From positions 930,001-994,000 of the forward strand of contig NZ_QMHQ01000002.1 in the NCBI RefSeq assembly GCF_003313325.1: a stretch of 64,000 bases of DNA, in the 5' to 3' direction. This DNA comes from Pedobacter namyangjuensis (GTDB lineage Bacteria > Bacteroidota > Bacteroidia > Sphingobacteriales > Sphingobacteriaceae). Shown here piece by piece: positions 26,084-35,400 of the stretch; the first letter of the stretch is position 1; each line of letters opens with the position of its first letter. The notes beneath the pieces were generated by a model. That model saw nothing but the letters and a program-made list of their open reading frames with translations, searched no databases and had not been told where the DNA came from. The translations under genes and the position numbers were made by a program.

Positions 26084-27190
26084 TTAGCTCATTACCAATT
26101 CGCCAAGCGCTTCTTTGGTAAAACCCTTTAATTCGTCGGTTTTACCTTCTTTAATTTTCTTAACCCAATTTGGATCTGACAATAACGGGCGACCAACAGC
26201 AACTAAATCGAAATCTCCACGATCCATACGTCTTAGCAGTTCTTCTAAAGAACTTGGTTCAGAACTTTCGCCGGCAAAAGCGGCTAAAAACTCGCCTGTT
26301 AAACCTACCGAACCTACGGTAATAGTTGGCTTGCCACTTAGTTTTTTAGCCCAACCAGCAAAATTCAAATCAGAACCCTCAAATTCTGGCTCCCAGAAAC
26401 GGCGTTGCGAACAATGGAAAATATCTACACCGGCATCAGCAAGCGGATTTAACCATGCTTCCATTTCTTGAGGTGTTTTAGCTAATTGGTTAGTATAGGC
26501 AGAAGGTTTAAATTGAGATAAACGTATAATTACCGCAAAATCTTCCCCTACTTGTTTGCGAACTTCTTTTACTACATCCACACCGAAACGAGTACGGTCT
26601 GCTAAAGTTTTGCCACCATAAACATCAGTACGTTCATTAGTTCCCTCCCAAAAAAATTGGTCTATTAGGTAACCGTGTGCGCCATGAATTTCTACACTGT
26701 TAAAACCTAAACGTTTTGCATCTGCAGCTGCTTTGCCATAGGCGATAATTGCATCTTCGATATCTTTTTCGGTCATGGTTTTACCATTGTTATTGCCTGG
26801 TCTGTTTAAACCAGACGGACCCTCGAAAGGTTGTGATGGTACCCATCCAGATTGATGGTTGTCCATAATACCCATGTGCCAAATTTGTGGCGCCATTGCA
26901 CCGCCAGCACTATGTACTTTATCGATTACGTTTTTCCAACCGGCTAAAGCTTTGTCGCCGTAAAAATGTGGCACGTTAGCATCATTTGATGAAGAAACTC
27001 TATCTATAACTGTACCTTCTGATAAAATTAATCCAACTTCTCCCTCTGCCCTTTTTTGGTAATAATCGGCTACATCATTTGTAGGTACTCCATTCGGAGA
27101 AAATGAACGCGTCATCGGCGCCATTACTATTCGGTTTTTTATGTTTAGCGATTTTAAGTTAAATGGCTTAAACAAGCTATCTGTATTCAT
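26084..27190 (-). CDS. Old Yellow Enzyme family NADH:flavin oxidoreductase (alkene reductase)
   Basis: 368 residues forming an FMN-binding TIM barrel. Motifs are RIVMAPMTRSFSPNGVPTND (N-terminal FMN site), EIHGAHGYLIDQFFWEGTNER (substrate-binding His pair, followed by the barrel Tyr region), and DLVAVGRPLLSDPNWVKKI (C-terminal phosphate site). The closest well-known relatives are NemA-like enzymes that reduce electrophilic alkenes, nitro compounds and maleimides with NAD(P)H. The promoter contains a perfect 8-6-8 inverted repeat, which suggests control by a repressor that is not encoded next to it. Monocistronic. Confidence 0.92.
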   Translation of the reverse strand: MNTDSLFKPFNLKSLNIKNRIVMAPMTRSFSPNGVPTNDVADYYQKRAEGEVGLILSEGTVIDRVSSSNDANVPHFYGDKALAGWKNVIDKVHSAGGAMAPQIWHMGIMDNHQSGWVPSQPFEGPSGLNRPGNNNGKTMTEKDIEDAIIAYGKAAADAKRLGFNSVEIHGAHGYLIDQFFWEGTNERTDVYGGKTLADRTRFGVDVVKEVRKQVGEDFAVIIRLSQFKPSAYTNQLAKTPQEMEAWLNPLADAGVDIFHCSQRRFWEPEFEGSDLNFAGWAKKLSGKPTITVGSVGLTGEFLAAFAGESSEPSSLEELLRRMDRGDFDLVAVGRPLLSDPNWVKKIKEGKTDELKGFTKEALGELVMS

Positions 27191-27228
27191 AATATTTAAA
27201 TCTAATTAGGATGATTTGAAATCCCCGA

Positions 27229-27256
27229 CAAATATATATCGGAATTTCCCGATATA
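27229..27256 (-). promoter_or_regulatory. -7 element overlapping a palindromic operator candidate (OYE gene)
   Basis: The minus-strand -7 element TATATTTG (27236-27229) matches TAnnTTTG exactly. Directly upstream, within the spacer, TATATCGG (27235-27242) and CCGATATA (27249-27256) form a perfect 8-base inverted repeat with a 6-base centre. The position would let a bound dimer block the polymerase. Confidence 0.55.
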
Positions 27257-27380
27257 CCTATTAACATTTGAGAGATGACAAAAAATTGATGTTTGAACGA
27301 AGGATTCAATAATTTAACATCAAATTAAAATTAGCTTAATAAAATTTGGTAAAATGCAGTTTCACCCATAAAACAAAAAC

Positions 27381-28187
27381 ATGAACAAATCAAGATGCTT
27401 GTTGCTTCTAATTGCAATTACATTATTAGTTAGTTGCACAAAAAAACTGATAGGCATTGCCCAACCCACAGAGCTAAAAGTGATGTCATACAACATCCAT
27501 CATGCTAATCCACCATCTAAACCTGGCCTAATAGATGTTGATGCCATTGCAAAAACTATTGCCAGCCAAAACCCAGATATTATTGCCTTGCAAGAAGTAG
27601 ACGTAAACACGAAAAGATCGGGCAACATCAACCAAGCAAAATTGTTAGCTGAAAAACTAAATATGGAAGTCTTTTTTGCCAAGGCGATAGACCACGATGG
27701 TGGCGACTACGGGGTAGCCATACTTTCGAAATTTAAAATAGAAGATACCGCCACACTCAAACTACCTTCTGCAGAAGATTTAAAAGGCGAACCTCGAATT
27801 TTGGCAATCGCAACGCTATTACTTCCCAACGGTAAAAAGATAAGATTTGGCGCTACACATTTAGATGCCCAAAAAGCGGAAACTAATCGCCTAATGCAGG
27901 CAAGAGCTTTGGTAGAAATTGGAAAAAGACAATATTATCCTTTTATTATGGCAGGCGATTGGAATGCTAAACCCGAGAGCGAAACAGTTAAAATTTTGGA
28001 TGCTTTTTTTACTAGAACCTGCCAAGATTGCGAATTTACCATCCCCGTTGTAAACCCTAAATTTGCAATCGATTTTATTTCGTTTACAAAAAACAGCGAA
28101 ATCGAAGTTGTGTCTCATCAAGTTGTTCATGAAAGATATGCATCAGATCATTTACCAATTGTTTCGGTTTTAAGGTTAAAAAAATAA
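27381..28187 (+). CDS. Exported endonuclease/exonuclease/phosphatase family protein (lipoprotein)
   Basis: 268 residues. The N-terminus MNKSRCLLLLIAITLLVSCTKK is a signal peptide II with lipobox Cys at about 19. The catalytic fold is EEP: MSYNIHHANPP (Asn), IIALQEVDVNT (metal Glu), GATHLDAQK (His), MAGDWNAKPES (Asp/Asn) and the terminal SDHLPIV (Asp-His catalytic dyad). All key residues are present. In exported Bacteroidota members the substrate can be a phosphodiester, a phosphoinositide or a nucleic acid, and it cannot be chosen here. Monocistronic. Confidence 0.88.
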   Translation: MNKSRCLLLLIAITLLVSCTKKLIGIAQPTELKVMSYNIHHANPPSKPGLIDVDAIAKTIASQNPDIIALQEVDVNTKRSGNINQAKLLAEKLNMEVFFAKAIDHDGGDYGVAILSKFKIEDTATLKLPSAEDLKGEPRILAIATLLLPNGKKIRFGATHLDAQKAETNRLMQARALVEIGKRQYYPFIMAGDWNAKPESETVKILDAFFTRTCQDCEFTIPVVNPKFAIDFISFTKNSEIEVVSHQVVHERYASDHLPIVSVLRLKK

Positions 28188-28272
28188 TCTTTCTACAACA
28201 AATAGCTTAACATAAGCTACGCACTAACTTAAAACGATATTGCTTTTTTTGTTGAGTTAATTTACAACTACA

Positions 28273-28503
28273 ATGGAAAACAACAACAAAAAAATTGGCA
28301 AGGATTTACAGCAATTCATCGATAAATTTCAGCCCAGCAAATTTAAAATGTTAGATAAAGGCATCGATATTAGAGGCGTTAACAACTTGCACAGAGACAT
28401 TTTAGAAGCGAAACAAATTATTGAAAGTTTAAACCTAAACCTTTTCGTATCGCATAATGCAGAAATGTTAACCTATGGTGGTTTTGAAGTAAACTATAGA
28501 TGA
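28273..28503 (+). CDS. Small protein of unknown function
   Basis: 76 residues, soluble, mixed charge (KDLQQFIDKFQPSKFKMLDKG, RDILEAKQIIESLNLNLF). No domain is recognised. Support for a real gene is a good ATG, 85 bases after the EEP stop, and an immediately following perfect 11-bp terminator. I judge it probably expressed but of unknown role. Confidence 0.55.
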   Translation: MENNNKKIGKDLQQFIDKFQPSKFKMLDKGIDIRGVNNLHRDILEAKQIIESLNLNLFVSHNAEMLTYGGFEVNYR

Positions 28504-28511
28504 TTAAAAGT

Positions 28512-28547
28512 CAAGCGTTAATCTCAAAAAATTAACGCTTGTTTTTT
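28512..28547 (+). terminator. Intrinsic terminator inside the 3' end of the convergent gene
   Basis: Perfect 11-base arms CAAGCGTTAAT (28512-28522) / ATTAACGCTTG (28531-28541), 8-base loop, then six T. The right arm and T-run cover the last codons of the minus-strand gene that ends at 28532. Confidence 0.88.
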
Positions 28548-29242
28548 GCAAAGCTAAAGAGCTTCTTAAGAGTTGATAGAAGCGAAGAATTCTTTTTTCT
28601 GTAAATTAAATTCAGTTGCGGGTGACCGAAAAAAGGCATTTTCTTCAATTCCCTACATTTGTTAACCAAGTTAATGGTATGTTGTGCAAAATGCGCTTCA
28701 TCATCCATCCAGGTTAACATATCTTTTGCGAAACCCACTAGCTCCCATTTTTCATTGTCGTAAGAGCGTGGCGACACTTTTTTTCTGATATAATTGCGGG
28801 CTTTCTCAAAATTGCCTGTTAACGCAGTAAGTATCCCTTTTTCGTAATAACTCCAAACATCTATACCTGCATCTAAAGTGCGCTTTGCGGTAAGCAAATC
28901 TTTAAATTTCTGATCTAAAACGTTTACCTCCCAAAGTGCCATATCGCAGAGCGAATGTAAAATCTCACCTAATTGCTTTTCATCGGAGAAAACAGTAAAA
29001 TTGGTCTCCTTTTTTACATAACCAAACAAAAAGTAATCTCGTGGATAGAAGTTGAGATCTACCCCAATTTTAAGATAAATTCCGTTTGACCACTGCGAAT
29101 TTTGAAACTCTACCAAAATACAATACCATCCCCTATCCAATACAAATAAATTCCCGTCTGCATGTGGTAAAATATTTTTCGGCACTAAGCGATCTAAAAC
29201 AATCTGCCTCAATAAACCACTATAATTTTCTTCTCTCGGCAT
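28532..29242 (-). CDS. Protein of unknown function (DUF4304-like N-terminus possible)
   Basis: 236 residues, no signal peptide. The N-terminal half (LLRQIVLDRLVPKNILPHADGNLFVLDRGWYCILVEFQNSQW...GIYLKIGVDLNF) has the helix plus paired-strand look of DUF4304-like proteins, but I am not sure. The second half is helical, with a TPR-like stretch (YYEKGILTALTGNFEKARNYI), and ends in a basic tail. There is no known motif of activity. Its 3' end lies within the terminator of the convergent small gene, so the two transcripts overlap. Confidence 0.6.
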   Translation of the reverse strand: MPREENYSGLLRQIVLDRLVPKNILPHADGNLFVLDRGWYCILVEFQNSQWSNGIYLKIGVDLNFYPRDYFLFGYVKKETNFTVFSDEKQLGEILHSLCDMALWEVNVLDQKFKDLLTAKRTLDAGIDVWSYYEKGILTALTGNFEKARNYIRKKVSPRSYDNEKWELVGFAKDMLTWMDDEAHFAQHTINLVNKCRELKKMPFFGHPQLNLIYRKKNSSLLSTLKKLFSFAKNKR

Positions 29243-29290
29243 TAATAAAAGGCTTGCATTTTTGGCAGACTACCAGTCTACAATCTTATT

Positions 29291-29349
29291 AAAAACAAAA
29301 ACCGGATGTCTGACAATTAACAATTTGTGATTTATTGTGAGACATCCGG
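29291..29349 (-). terminator. Strong intrinsic terminator of the T9SS cassette
   Basis: Arms CCGGATGTCTGACAAT (29302-29317) / ATTGTGAGACATCCGG (29334-29349) pair over 16 bases with one mismatch. On the minus strand they are followed by a T-rich tail. It lies 26 bases after the OmpA-family stop. Confidence 0.85.
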
Positions 29350-29375
29350 AGCGTTATTTAGGTGGTTTTGCTGTG

Positions 29376-31331
29376 TTAGATTTTAACAATCTTAAATTCA
29401 GTTCGCCTGTTTTGCTGATGTGCTTCTTCAGTGCAACTCTCGCCGTTTTTGCAGGCATTAACCAATTGCGTTTCGCCGTAACCTTTGGCCGTTAAACGGT
29501 TTGCGCTTATGCCTTTGCTTATTATGTATGCAATTGCAGCATCAGCTCTGCGTTGAGACAAACCAAGGTTGTACGAATCCTTTCCGCGACTATCGGTGTG
29601 CGAACCTAATTCAATCCAAATGGTAGGATTGTTTTGTAAAACCTTAACTAATTTATCCAACTCTGTTGCGGCATCTGGCCTGATGTTAGCTTTATCAAAG
29701 TCGTAATAAATATTTTCTATTCTAATGCCCTTGTTAAGTTCTATATTCCTTAGGTGTAAATCTTTTTCTATAACTTCCGAAGCATCTACATTGCCGACAC
29801 TTATCTCTTGCAAATCGGTAAGCATACCCGCTTTAATACCAGCTAGTTTATATTTTGATAACGGACTTAGGTTAAAACTATAAGCTCCAGTTGCATCGGT
29901 TTCTACCTTTAAAATGCCACCATTTTCTTTGCTAAGCATTACCAAAGCATTGGCAACTGGCAATTTCGTATCCACGTTTAAAACTTTACCAATCAGTTTT
30001 ACTGAAACACTTGCTAGCGTTTTTAAACTATAAATATCATCTTGGCCTAAACCGTCTGTTCTATCAGAAGAGAAAAAAGCAATGTTACCGTTTAGATCTA
30101 AACTAAAGCCAAAATCGTCTTGCGGAGAATTTAAAGGATATTTTAGGTTTTGGATATCTACATTCTGATTGTCTTTCCATTTTGCCAAGAAAATATCCAA
30201 ACCTCCCATACCAACTCTTCCATCGGTAGAAAAGTAAAAATCGCCATTAGGTGCAATAACCGGACTACGTTCGTTACCAGGCGTATTTAATTCTTTTACG
30301 TTTACAGGATTTGAAAATGTACCATTGCTAATTTCGCAGTAATAAATATCGCTACCTCCAAAACCGCCAGGCATATTAGATGTAAAGTACAAACGAGAGC
30401 CATCATTAGTAATAAATGGATCGGAAACCGAATATTCATTTACATTATTAAATGCAAATGCAATAGGACCCGCCCAATTACCAGCACTATCTTTTTTGCT
30501 GCTGTACAATTCTACGTTTATGGTACTTGGCTTATTTTTAAGACGTTTAATCTTTTTAGGAATTCTGGTTAAGGTAAAATAAGCCGTATTGCCGTCGGAA
30601 GTAAAACTAGTTGCACCAACGTGGTAATCGCTTACAGATGTTAAGGGAAACAGGCTTAAACTGTCTTTACCAGCTTCTTTAACATATAACTTTAAATAGC
30701 TATTACCTGTCCATCCGTACACATTTTTTGGAGGCCAAACCGTACCATCAAATTTCAAAAACGGTCTGCGTGATTCTGTTTTTGTTTCGCCCTTTCCTCT
30801 ATCAGAAGTAAAAACTACAGTGTTCTTATAATTAACCGCAGCCCAGTCAGACTGCTGGCTGTTTAATGCCTTTTCGTTAATAATATCCAACCTTTCTGGA
30901 GACTTCATCCACTTCTGCGCAGAGTCGCATGAAGCTATCCAAAGCTGTTTTTGTTTTGGATCAAGGCCTGTTTGCAAACCAAAATATTTAACAAAATTAT
31001 TTTTTGCCTCGGTATATTTCGAGTTTTGTTGTAAAGCTTTTGCATAAACCAGAACATTTTCTGGTTTACTATTTGGCAAGTCAACCGCTACGGCTGCCCA
31101 ACTTTCGGCTTGTACATAATTTTTTGTTAAGCTATAGGCTGCAGCTAAACGCTCTGCAGCATGTAGGCTTTTCTGTTTTTTGTAGGCTTGTTCATACAAA
31201 TCAATTGCTTTTATGTAGTTATAAAGCTCAAATTGTTTATCGCCTTGCTTTAAACTGTTTTGAGCATTTACGCTTAACACACAAATTAACAGTGTAGAAA
31301 TAATAAATAGCTGACGTAATCTTTTAATCAT
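29376..31331 (-). CDS. OmpA-family protein with TPR, PD40 and carboxypeptidase-regulatory domains (PorE-like)
   Basis: 651 residues. Signal peptide (LRQLFIISTLLICVLSVNA), then TPR-like helices at about 25-130. WD40-like PD40 repeats cover about 170-430 (FTSDRGKG, SDPFITNDGSRLYFTSNMPGGFGG, SPVIAPNGDFYFSTDGRVG, AFFSSDRTDGLGQDDIY). A carboxypeptidase-regulatory-like domain (about 440-510) precedes the C-terminal OmpA peptidoglycan-binding domain (YYDFDKANIRPDAATEL, LGSHTDSRGKDSYNLGLSQRRA). This domain order matches T9SS-associated PorE-like proteins, which link the secretion apparatus or its cargo to peptidoglycan. It is the last gene of the cassette, 36 bases after the PorP/SprF gene, and ends at a strong terminator. 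Confidence 0.9.
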   Translation of the reverse strand: MIKRLRQLFIISTLLICVLSVNAQNSLKQGDKQFELYNYIKAIDLYEQAYKKQKSLHAAERLAAAYSLTKNYVQAESWAAVAVDLPNSKPENVLVYAKALQQNSKYTEAKNNFVKYFGLQTGLDPKQKQLWIASCDSAQKWMKSPERLDIINEKALNSQQSDWAAVNYKNTVVFTSDRGKGETKTESRRPFLKFDGTVWPPKNVYGWTGNSYLKLYVKEAGKDSLSLFPLTSVSDYHVGATSFTSDGNTAYFTLTRIPKKIKRLKNKPSTINVELYSSKKDSAGNWAGPIAFAFNNVNEYSVSDPFITNDGSRLYFTSNMPGGFGGSDIYYCEISNGTFSNPVNVKELNTPGNERSPVIAPNGDFYFSTDGRVGMGGLDIFLAKWKDNQNVDIQNLKYPLNSPQDDFGFSLDLNGNIAFFSSDRTDGLGQDDIYSLKTLASVSVKLIGKVLNVDTKLPVANALVMLSKENGGILKVETDATGAYSFNLSPLSKYKLAGIKAGMLTDLQEISVGNVDASEVIEKDLHLRNIELNKGIRIENIYYDFDKANIRPDAATELDKLVKVLQNNPTIWIELGSHTDSRGKDSYNLGLSQRRADAAIAYIISKGISANRLTAKGYGETQLVNACKNGESCTEEAHQQNRRTEFKIVKI

Positions 31332-31367
31332 GACGTATATTTTTTGATATCTGATTCTTCTTGTTAA

Positions 31368-32339
31368 TTAAAAAAACCTTGGTGTTGCCATTCTAACTGT
31401 TGGTTTTAGGAAGGTAAAGCCGACAGAAATCTCGTGAGTACCGCTGGAGTAGCCTCTCAAAGGACCTACAGAAAAATCGTGCGCATAACCAATTCTTAAC
31501 TTATCAGTAGCGTAAAATTCAACTGCAGCAATAGCCGAGTTTAAATTACTTAAGTTGTTTTGAAGGTGATTTTTTTCGTACAGTTTTACTCCTGTGCGAT
31601 AAGAACCGCCCAACCATAATCTATCGCCAAATAAAAAGAAAGCGTTTAAATCCAAACTCGTTGGGCCTTTACGATCGTCTTTTATCAAGAATGATGGTTT
31701 TAATTTTAAGCCATCACTAAGTTTAAACATAGCGCCTGCTGTTAAATAAAAGTGTGCTTTAGGTTGCGGAATGAACGCGTACCTATCTAGTTCTATGTAT
31801 TGCGAAATAAGATTATCAACCGAAAAACCAGCAAAGAAATGCTCATTTGAGAAATAAGCTCCGGCTCTTGCATCAGGAACAATAGCCGTTTGATTACCCG
31901 TTGGCGCATCACGTTCAGGATCGTTCGGATTAAACATTGACCCGTCTATTCCCAACTGCAAAGCACCCAAGCCAACACCAAGTGCTAATCGAGATGTTCC
32001 CTCATCGTTAAGTTTAATTCTATAAGCATAGTTTCCGTAAGCTGCCAGGTTGTTTTGCGCACCTAATTTATCACTAGATACCTGAAACGCCAAACCCACA
32101 TTGCCATTGTTGGCAATTGCATCAACCGCAAGCGACATACTTTTTGGAGCACCGTCTATCCCAGTCCATTGATTGCGATAAAACATGTGCAAATTGAGAT
32201 TTTCTTTGTAACCCGCATAGGCCGGATTGATGTATATACCGTTAAAAATATATTGGCTATACTGGGCATCTTGTTGTGCCATTGCAGGTACATCAAACAG
32301 TAATAATGCTATTGTGATGGCAAGAAGTAATTTCTTCAT
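31368..32339 (-). CDS. PorP/SprF-family type IX secretion outer-membrane protein
   Basis: 323 residues. Signal peptide (LLLAITIALLLFDVPAMA) then the family signature QQDAQYSQYIFNGIYINPAYAGYKENLNLHMFYRNQWTGIDGAPKS, which starts at about residue 22 and is quoted here only as an identifying segment in parts. It ends in beta-barrel strands with SVGFTFLKP. In Flavobacterium the SprF protein is needed for surface display of the giant adhesin SprB, which carries a type B (gliding-motility) C-terminal domain. The giant gene just upstream has that domain, so this is its dedicated partner. It is 62 bases after the giant gene, in the same transcript order. Confidence 0.92.
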   Translation of the reverse strand: MKKLLLAITIALLLFDVPAMAQQDAQYSQYIFNGIYINPAYAGYKENLNLHMFYRNQWTGIDGAPKSMSLAVDAIANNGNVGLAFQVSSDKLGAQNNLAAYGNYAYRIKLNDEGTSRLALGVGLGALQLGIDGSMFNPNDPERDAPTGNQTAIVPDARAGAYFSNEHFFAGFSVDNLISQYIELDRYAFIPQPKAHFYLTAGAMFKLSDGLKLKPSFLIKDDRKGPTSLDLNAFFLFGDRLWLGGSYRTGVKLYEKNHLQNNLSNLNSAIAAVEFYATDKLRIGYAHDFSVGPLRGYSSGTHEISVGFTFLKPTVRMATPRFF

Positions 32340-32360
32340 AATTATTAAATGCTATATAAA

Positions 32361-32392
32361 TCGGAAGGCGATTAGGTTAATCAACCTTCCGA
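32361..32392 (-). other. Hairpin between the giant gene and its PorP/SprF gene
   Basis: TCGGAAGG (32361-32368) / CCTTCCGA (32385-32392) plus inner GATT/AATC, loop AGGTT. There is no long T-run on the minus strand, so complete termination is unlikely; it may be a processing or partial-termination site. Confidence 0.5.
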
Positions 32393-32401
32393 AATGTTCT
32401 A

Positions 32402-35400
32402 CTATTTTTTAAATGCTCTGATTAATGTAACCCAACCTTTAAGTACTCTGTATTCGGTATCGGCATTGTTTTTAGCCTTTAACAAATAGTAGTAAGTACC
32501 CTCGTTTAATCCTTCTCCTGTCCAGTTGTTTTGGTAGTTTTTAGCTCTGAAAACTTCGTTACCCCATCTATTCACTATCACAAGTTCGTTGTCTGGGAAT
32601 TGATCCAATCCGCGGATTTCGAAACGGTCATTATTGCCATCGCCGTTTGGCGTAAACAAGTTTGGTATAAACAAATCGTTACCACCAATTGGCGAACCTG
32701 CAGAAGATGCAGTATTGCTGTTGGCTATAGGATCTGGCTGATCTGCTTTAACCGTTGCAGTGTTTACCAAACTACCGGTAGCTACCACTCTAGTTTTAAA
32801 GGTTGCCGTAACCAGTTCGTTCAAAGCAAGGTCACCGATTGTCCAAGTTAAAGTTTTACTGTTTGCTACAAATGCTGATGTACCTTTAGTAACTACAATA
32901 TCGTAAGGTGCATCAAGCGAACCCGGAAGAATATCGCTTACCGATACTCCTGTAGCCTTGTTCTGACCAGCGTTAGCAACCGTAATTTTATAAGCAATTC
33001 TATCGCCTGTTCTTACCGGAGCAGTTGCAATAAGCTCTTTTGTAATTACCAAATCTGCAGAAGGATCTGTAGCCATGATAATCTCTGGCGTTAATGTTTG
33101 CCCAGTTGGACTAACAATATTTGCAACGTTTCTTAACGATGGTATTGCATTTACATCATCAACCACTTTCGCATCGAATACTAAATCTGCACTAACACCT
33201 GGTGCTAAATCTAAAGTCCAGTTTAAAACGTTACCAGTTTGCGTGTAAACTCCGCCATTGCTTGCTGTGCCGGTAAGATAGGTTAATCCGGTAGGTAGCA
33301 TATCGCTAACCCTTATTCCTCTCAACACGCTTCCGCCACTATTTTTTAACACAATGTGATAAGTTAATGTCTCATTTGCTTGTGCAATAGCATCTTTATT
33401 ACCTTTAGCATCATTTACAGTTTTGGTGCTTTCTAGCTTACCTGCTGTTGGCATGCTTGTTTCTACCAGAACTGGTGTTGCTGGCTCAGCTGGATTGCTG
33501 ATGCTAGCCATATTTGTTATCCTAGTTAAGCCAAGTGGCAAGTTATTATTAACAGTTGCTTTGAAGTTAACTGCAAGACTTCCATTAGCCGGAATAGTTA
33601 AGTTACTCCATTCAACCACTCCTGCAGTTAATACGCCACCATTGCTTGCGCTACCATTTACATACGTCATATTTGCCGGAAGCTGATCGCTTGCGCTAAC
33701 GCCTGTACGATTTACATTTCCGTTATTGCTGATAGTGATGGTATAAGTTAAAACCTCTCCTTCTTCAATGATGCCATTTCCATTAGCATCAGCTACTGAT
33801 TTAGCACCGGTAATTTTAGGAAGAATAACTAATGTTGGTTCGTTATTATTCTCGGTTGTTCCAGAAACGTCATTAACTTTAAATCCATTAGGACTAGTAG
33901 CTGTAACGATTGCTGTGTTGGTTACTTGTTCTGCCGCTTTTTCTATAGCCGTTATCGTGTAAGTTGCGGTAGCGGTACCAGTTGCACCAGGAGGCAATAC
34001 CGATGGATTTACTGTAATTGCGTTTCTAATTTTGGTATCGCTAATCACCACGTCGCTTAAAGTTACAATACCACTATTTTTAACTGTAAAGTTGTAGGTA
34101 ATGGTATTTCCATCGCCACTCAGTAAAGCTGTTTTAACTAAGCTAATACTTCCCGGAGAAACTATTTGTGTTACCGTTGCATCTTGAACCGCAGCTGTAG
34201 ATGGATCATCTGACCTTTGGTTAACATTAACTCCGTTGGCGTCAACTGCTGTTAAGGTTGCCTGGTTAATTACTTTTCCTGCGTCAACATCTGGTTGAGT
34301 TAGGGTATGAACAGCGGTAATTGTTGCTACCTGACCTGGGTTTAGCTGTGCAATTGGCGAACCGCTAGTTATGGTCGCATTAGCATCGCTAACTACAATG
34401 TTTCTCATGGTAGTATTACCGCTATTGGTTACTTTAATCTCGTAAGTAACCGTTTGGCCAGCAATGTAGCCTACCTGCCCAGTTACTACTTTTGTAAAGT
34501 TTAAGCTGATAGTTTGCTGTACAGGAATTGTTTTTGTACTGCTTATGGTAGCAATAGCAGTTCCGTTAGGATTTTTACCATTTGCTGTAGCCGTATTAAT
34601 TAAGCTTCCTTTTGCAGATGTATTACCTTGATTATCGATGTCGCCTTGCGTAACAGTGTAAGAACCTACATAAGTCCAAGTTTCGTTAACATCAAGTTTG
34701 TTATTTGCATTTACATCACCATTAGAGAATGTAAGGTTTGCCAACATTGGATCGGCAACTGCCACGTCAGAAACTGCTACGGTACCCGTATTAACCAACG
34801 TTATTGTGTACGGCACCTGTTGGCCAGCAACGTTGATTGCCGTAGTAGCACTTGCCTTTGTTAAACGGACAGTAGAAACTGGCTGTACATCTACATTGGC
34901 GATAGTAACAACTGGTGTAAGTGCGGTTCCGTCAGGTCTTCTTCCACCTGCGTTTACTGTATTTACCAATTTACCAGCAATAATTCCATTTCCGTTATTA
35001 TCAATATCAGATTGGCTAACGGTATACACGCCTTTGTAAGTCCAAGTTTCGTTAACATCCAACTTAGCATTGTTATTTACATCACCTACCGGAGTACCTA
35101 AAGGCATCATCGGATCTGTAACTGTAAACGTGCTAATGGCAACCGTACCCGTATTTTTAGCTACAACAGTATAAGTAATCTTATCGCCTAATTTGCTAAC
35201 GCGAGTTACATCGGCAGTTTTTGTTAAGCTGAAAGTTGCAATTGGAGCAATTGGCACTTCGTTAACCGAAGTGATTGATCCGGCTGTTGTTGCATCTGGC
35301 TTTTCGCCACTAACATTTACAACGTTTATAATACGTCCGTTTGCAGTAGATTGGCCAGCTAACAAATTGCCGTTTCTGTCCATGTCTGCTTGAGTTACGG

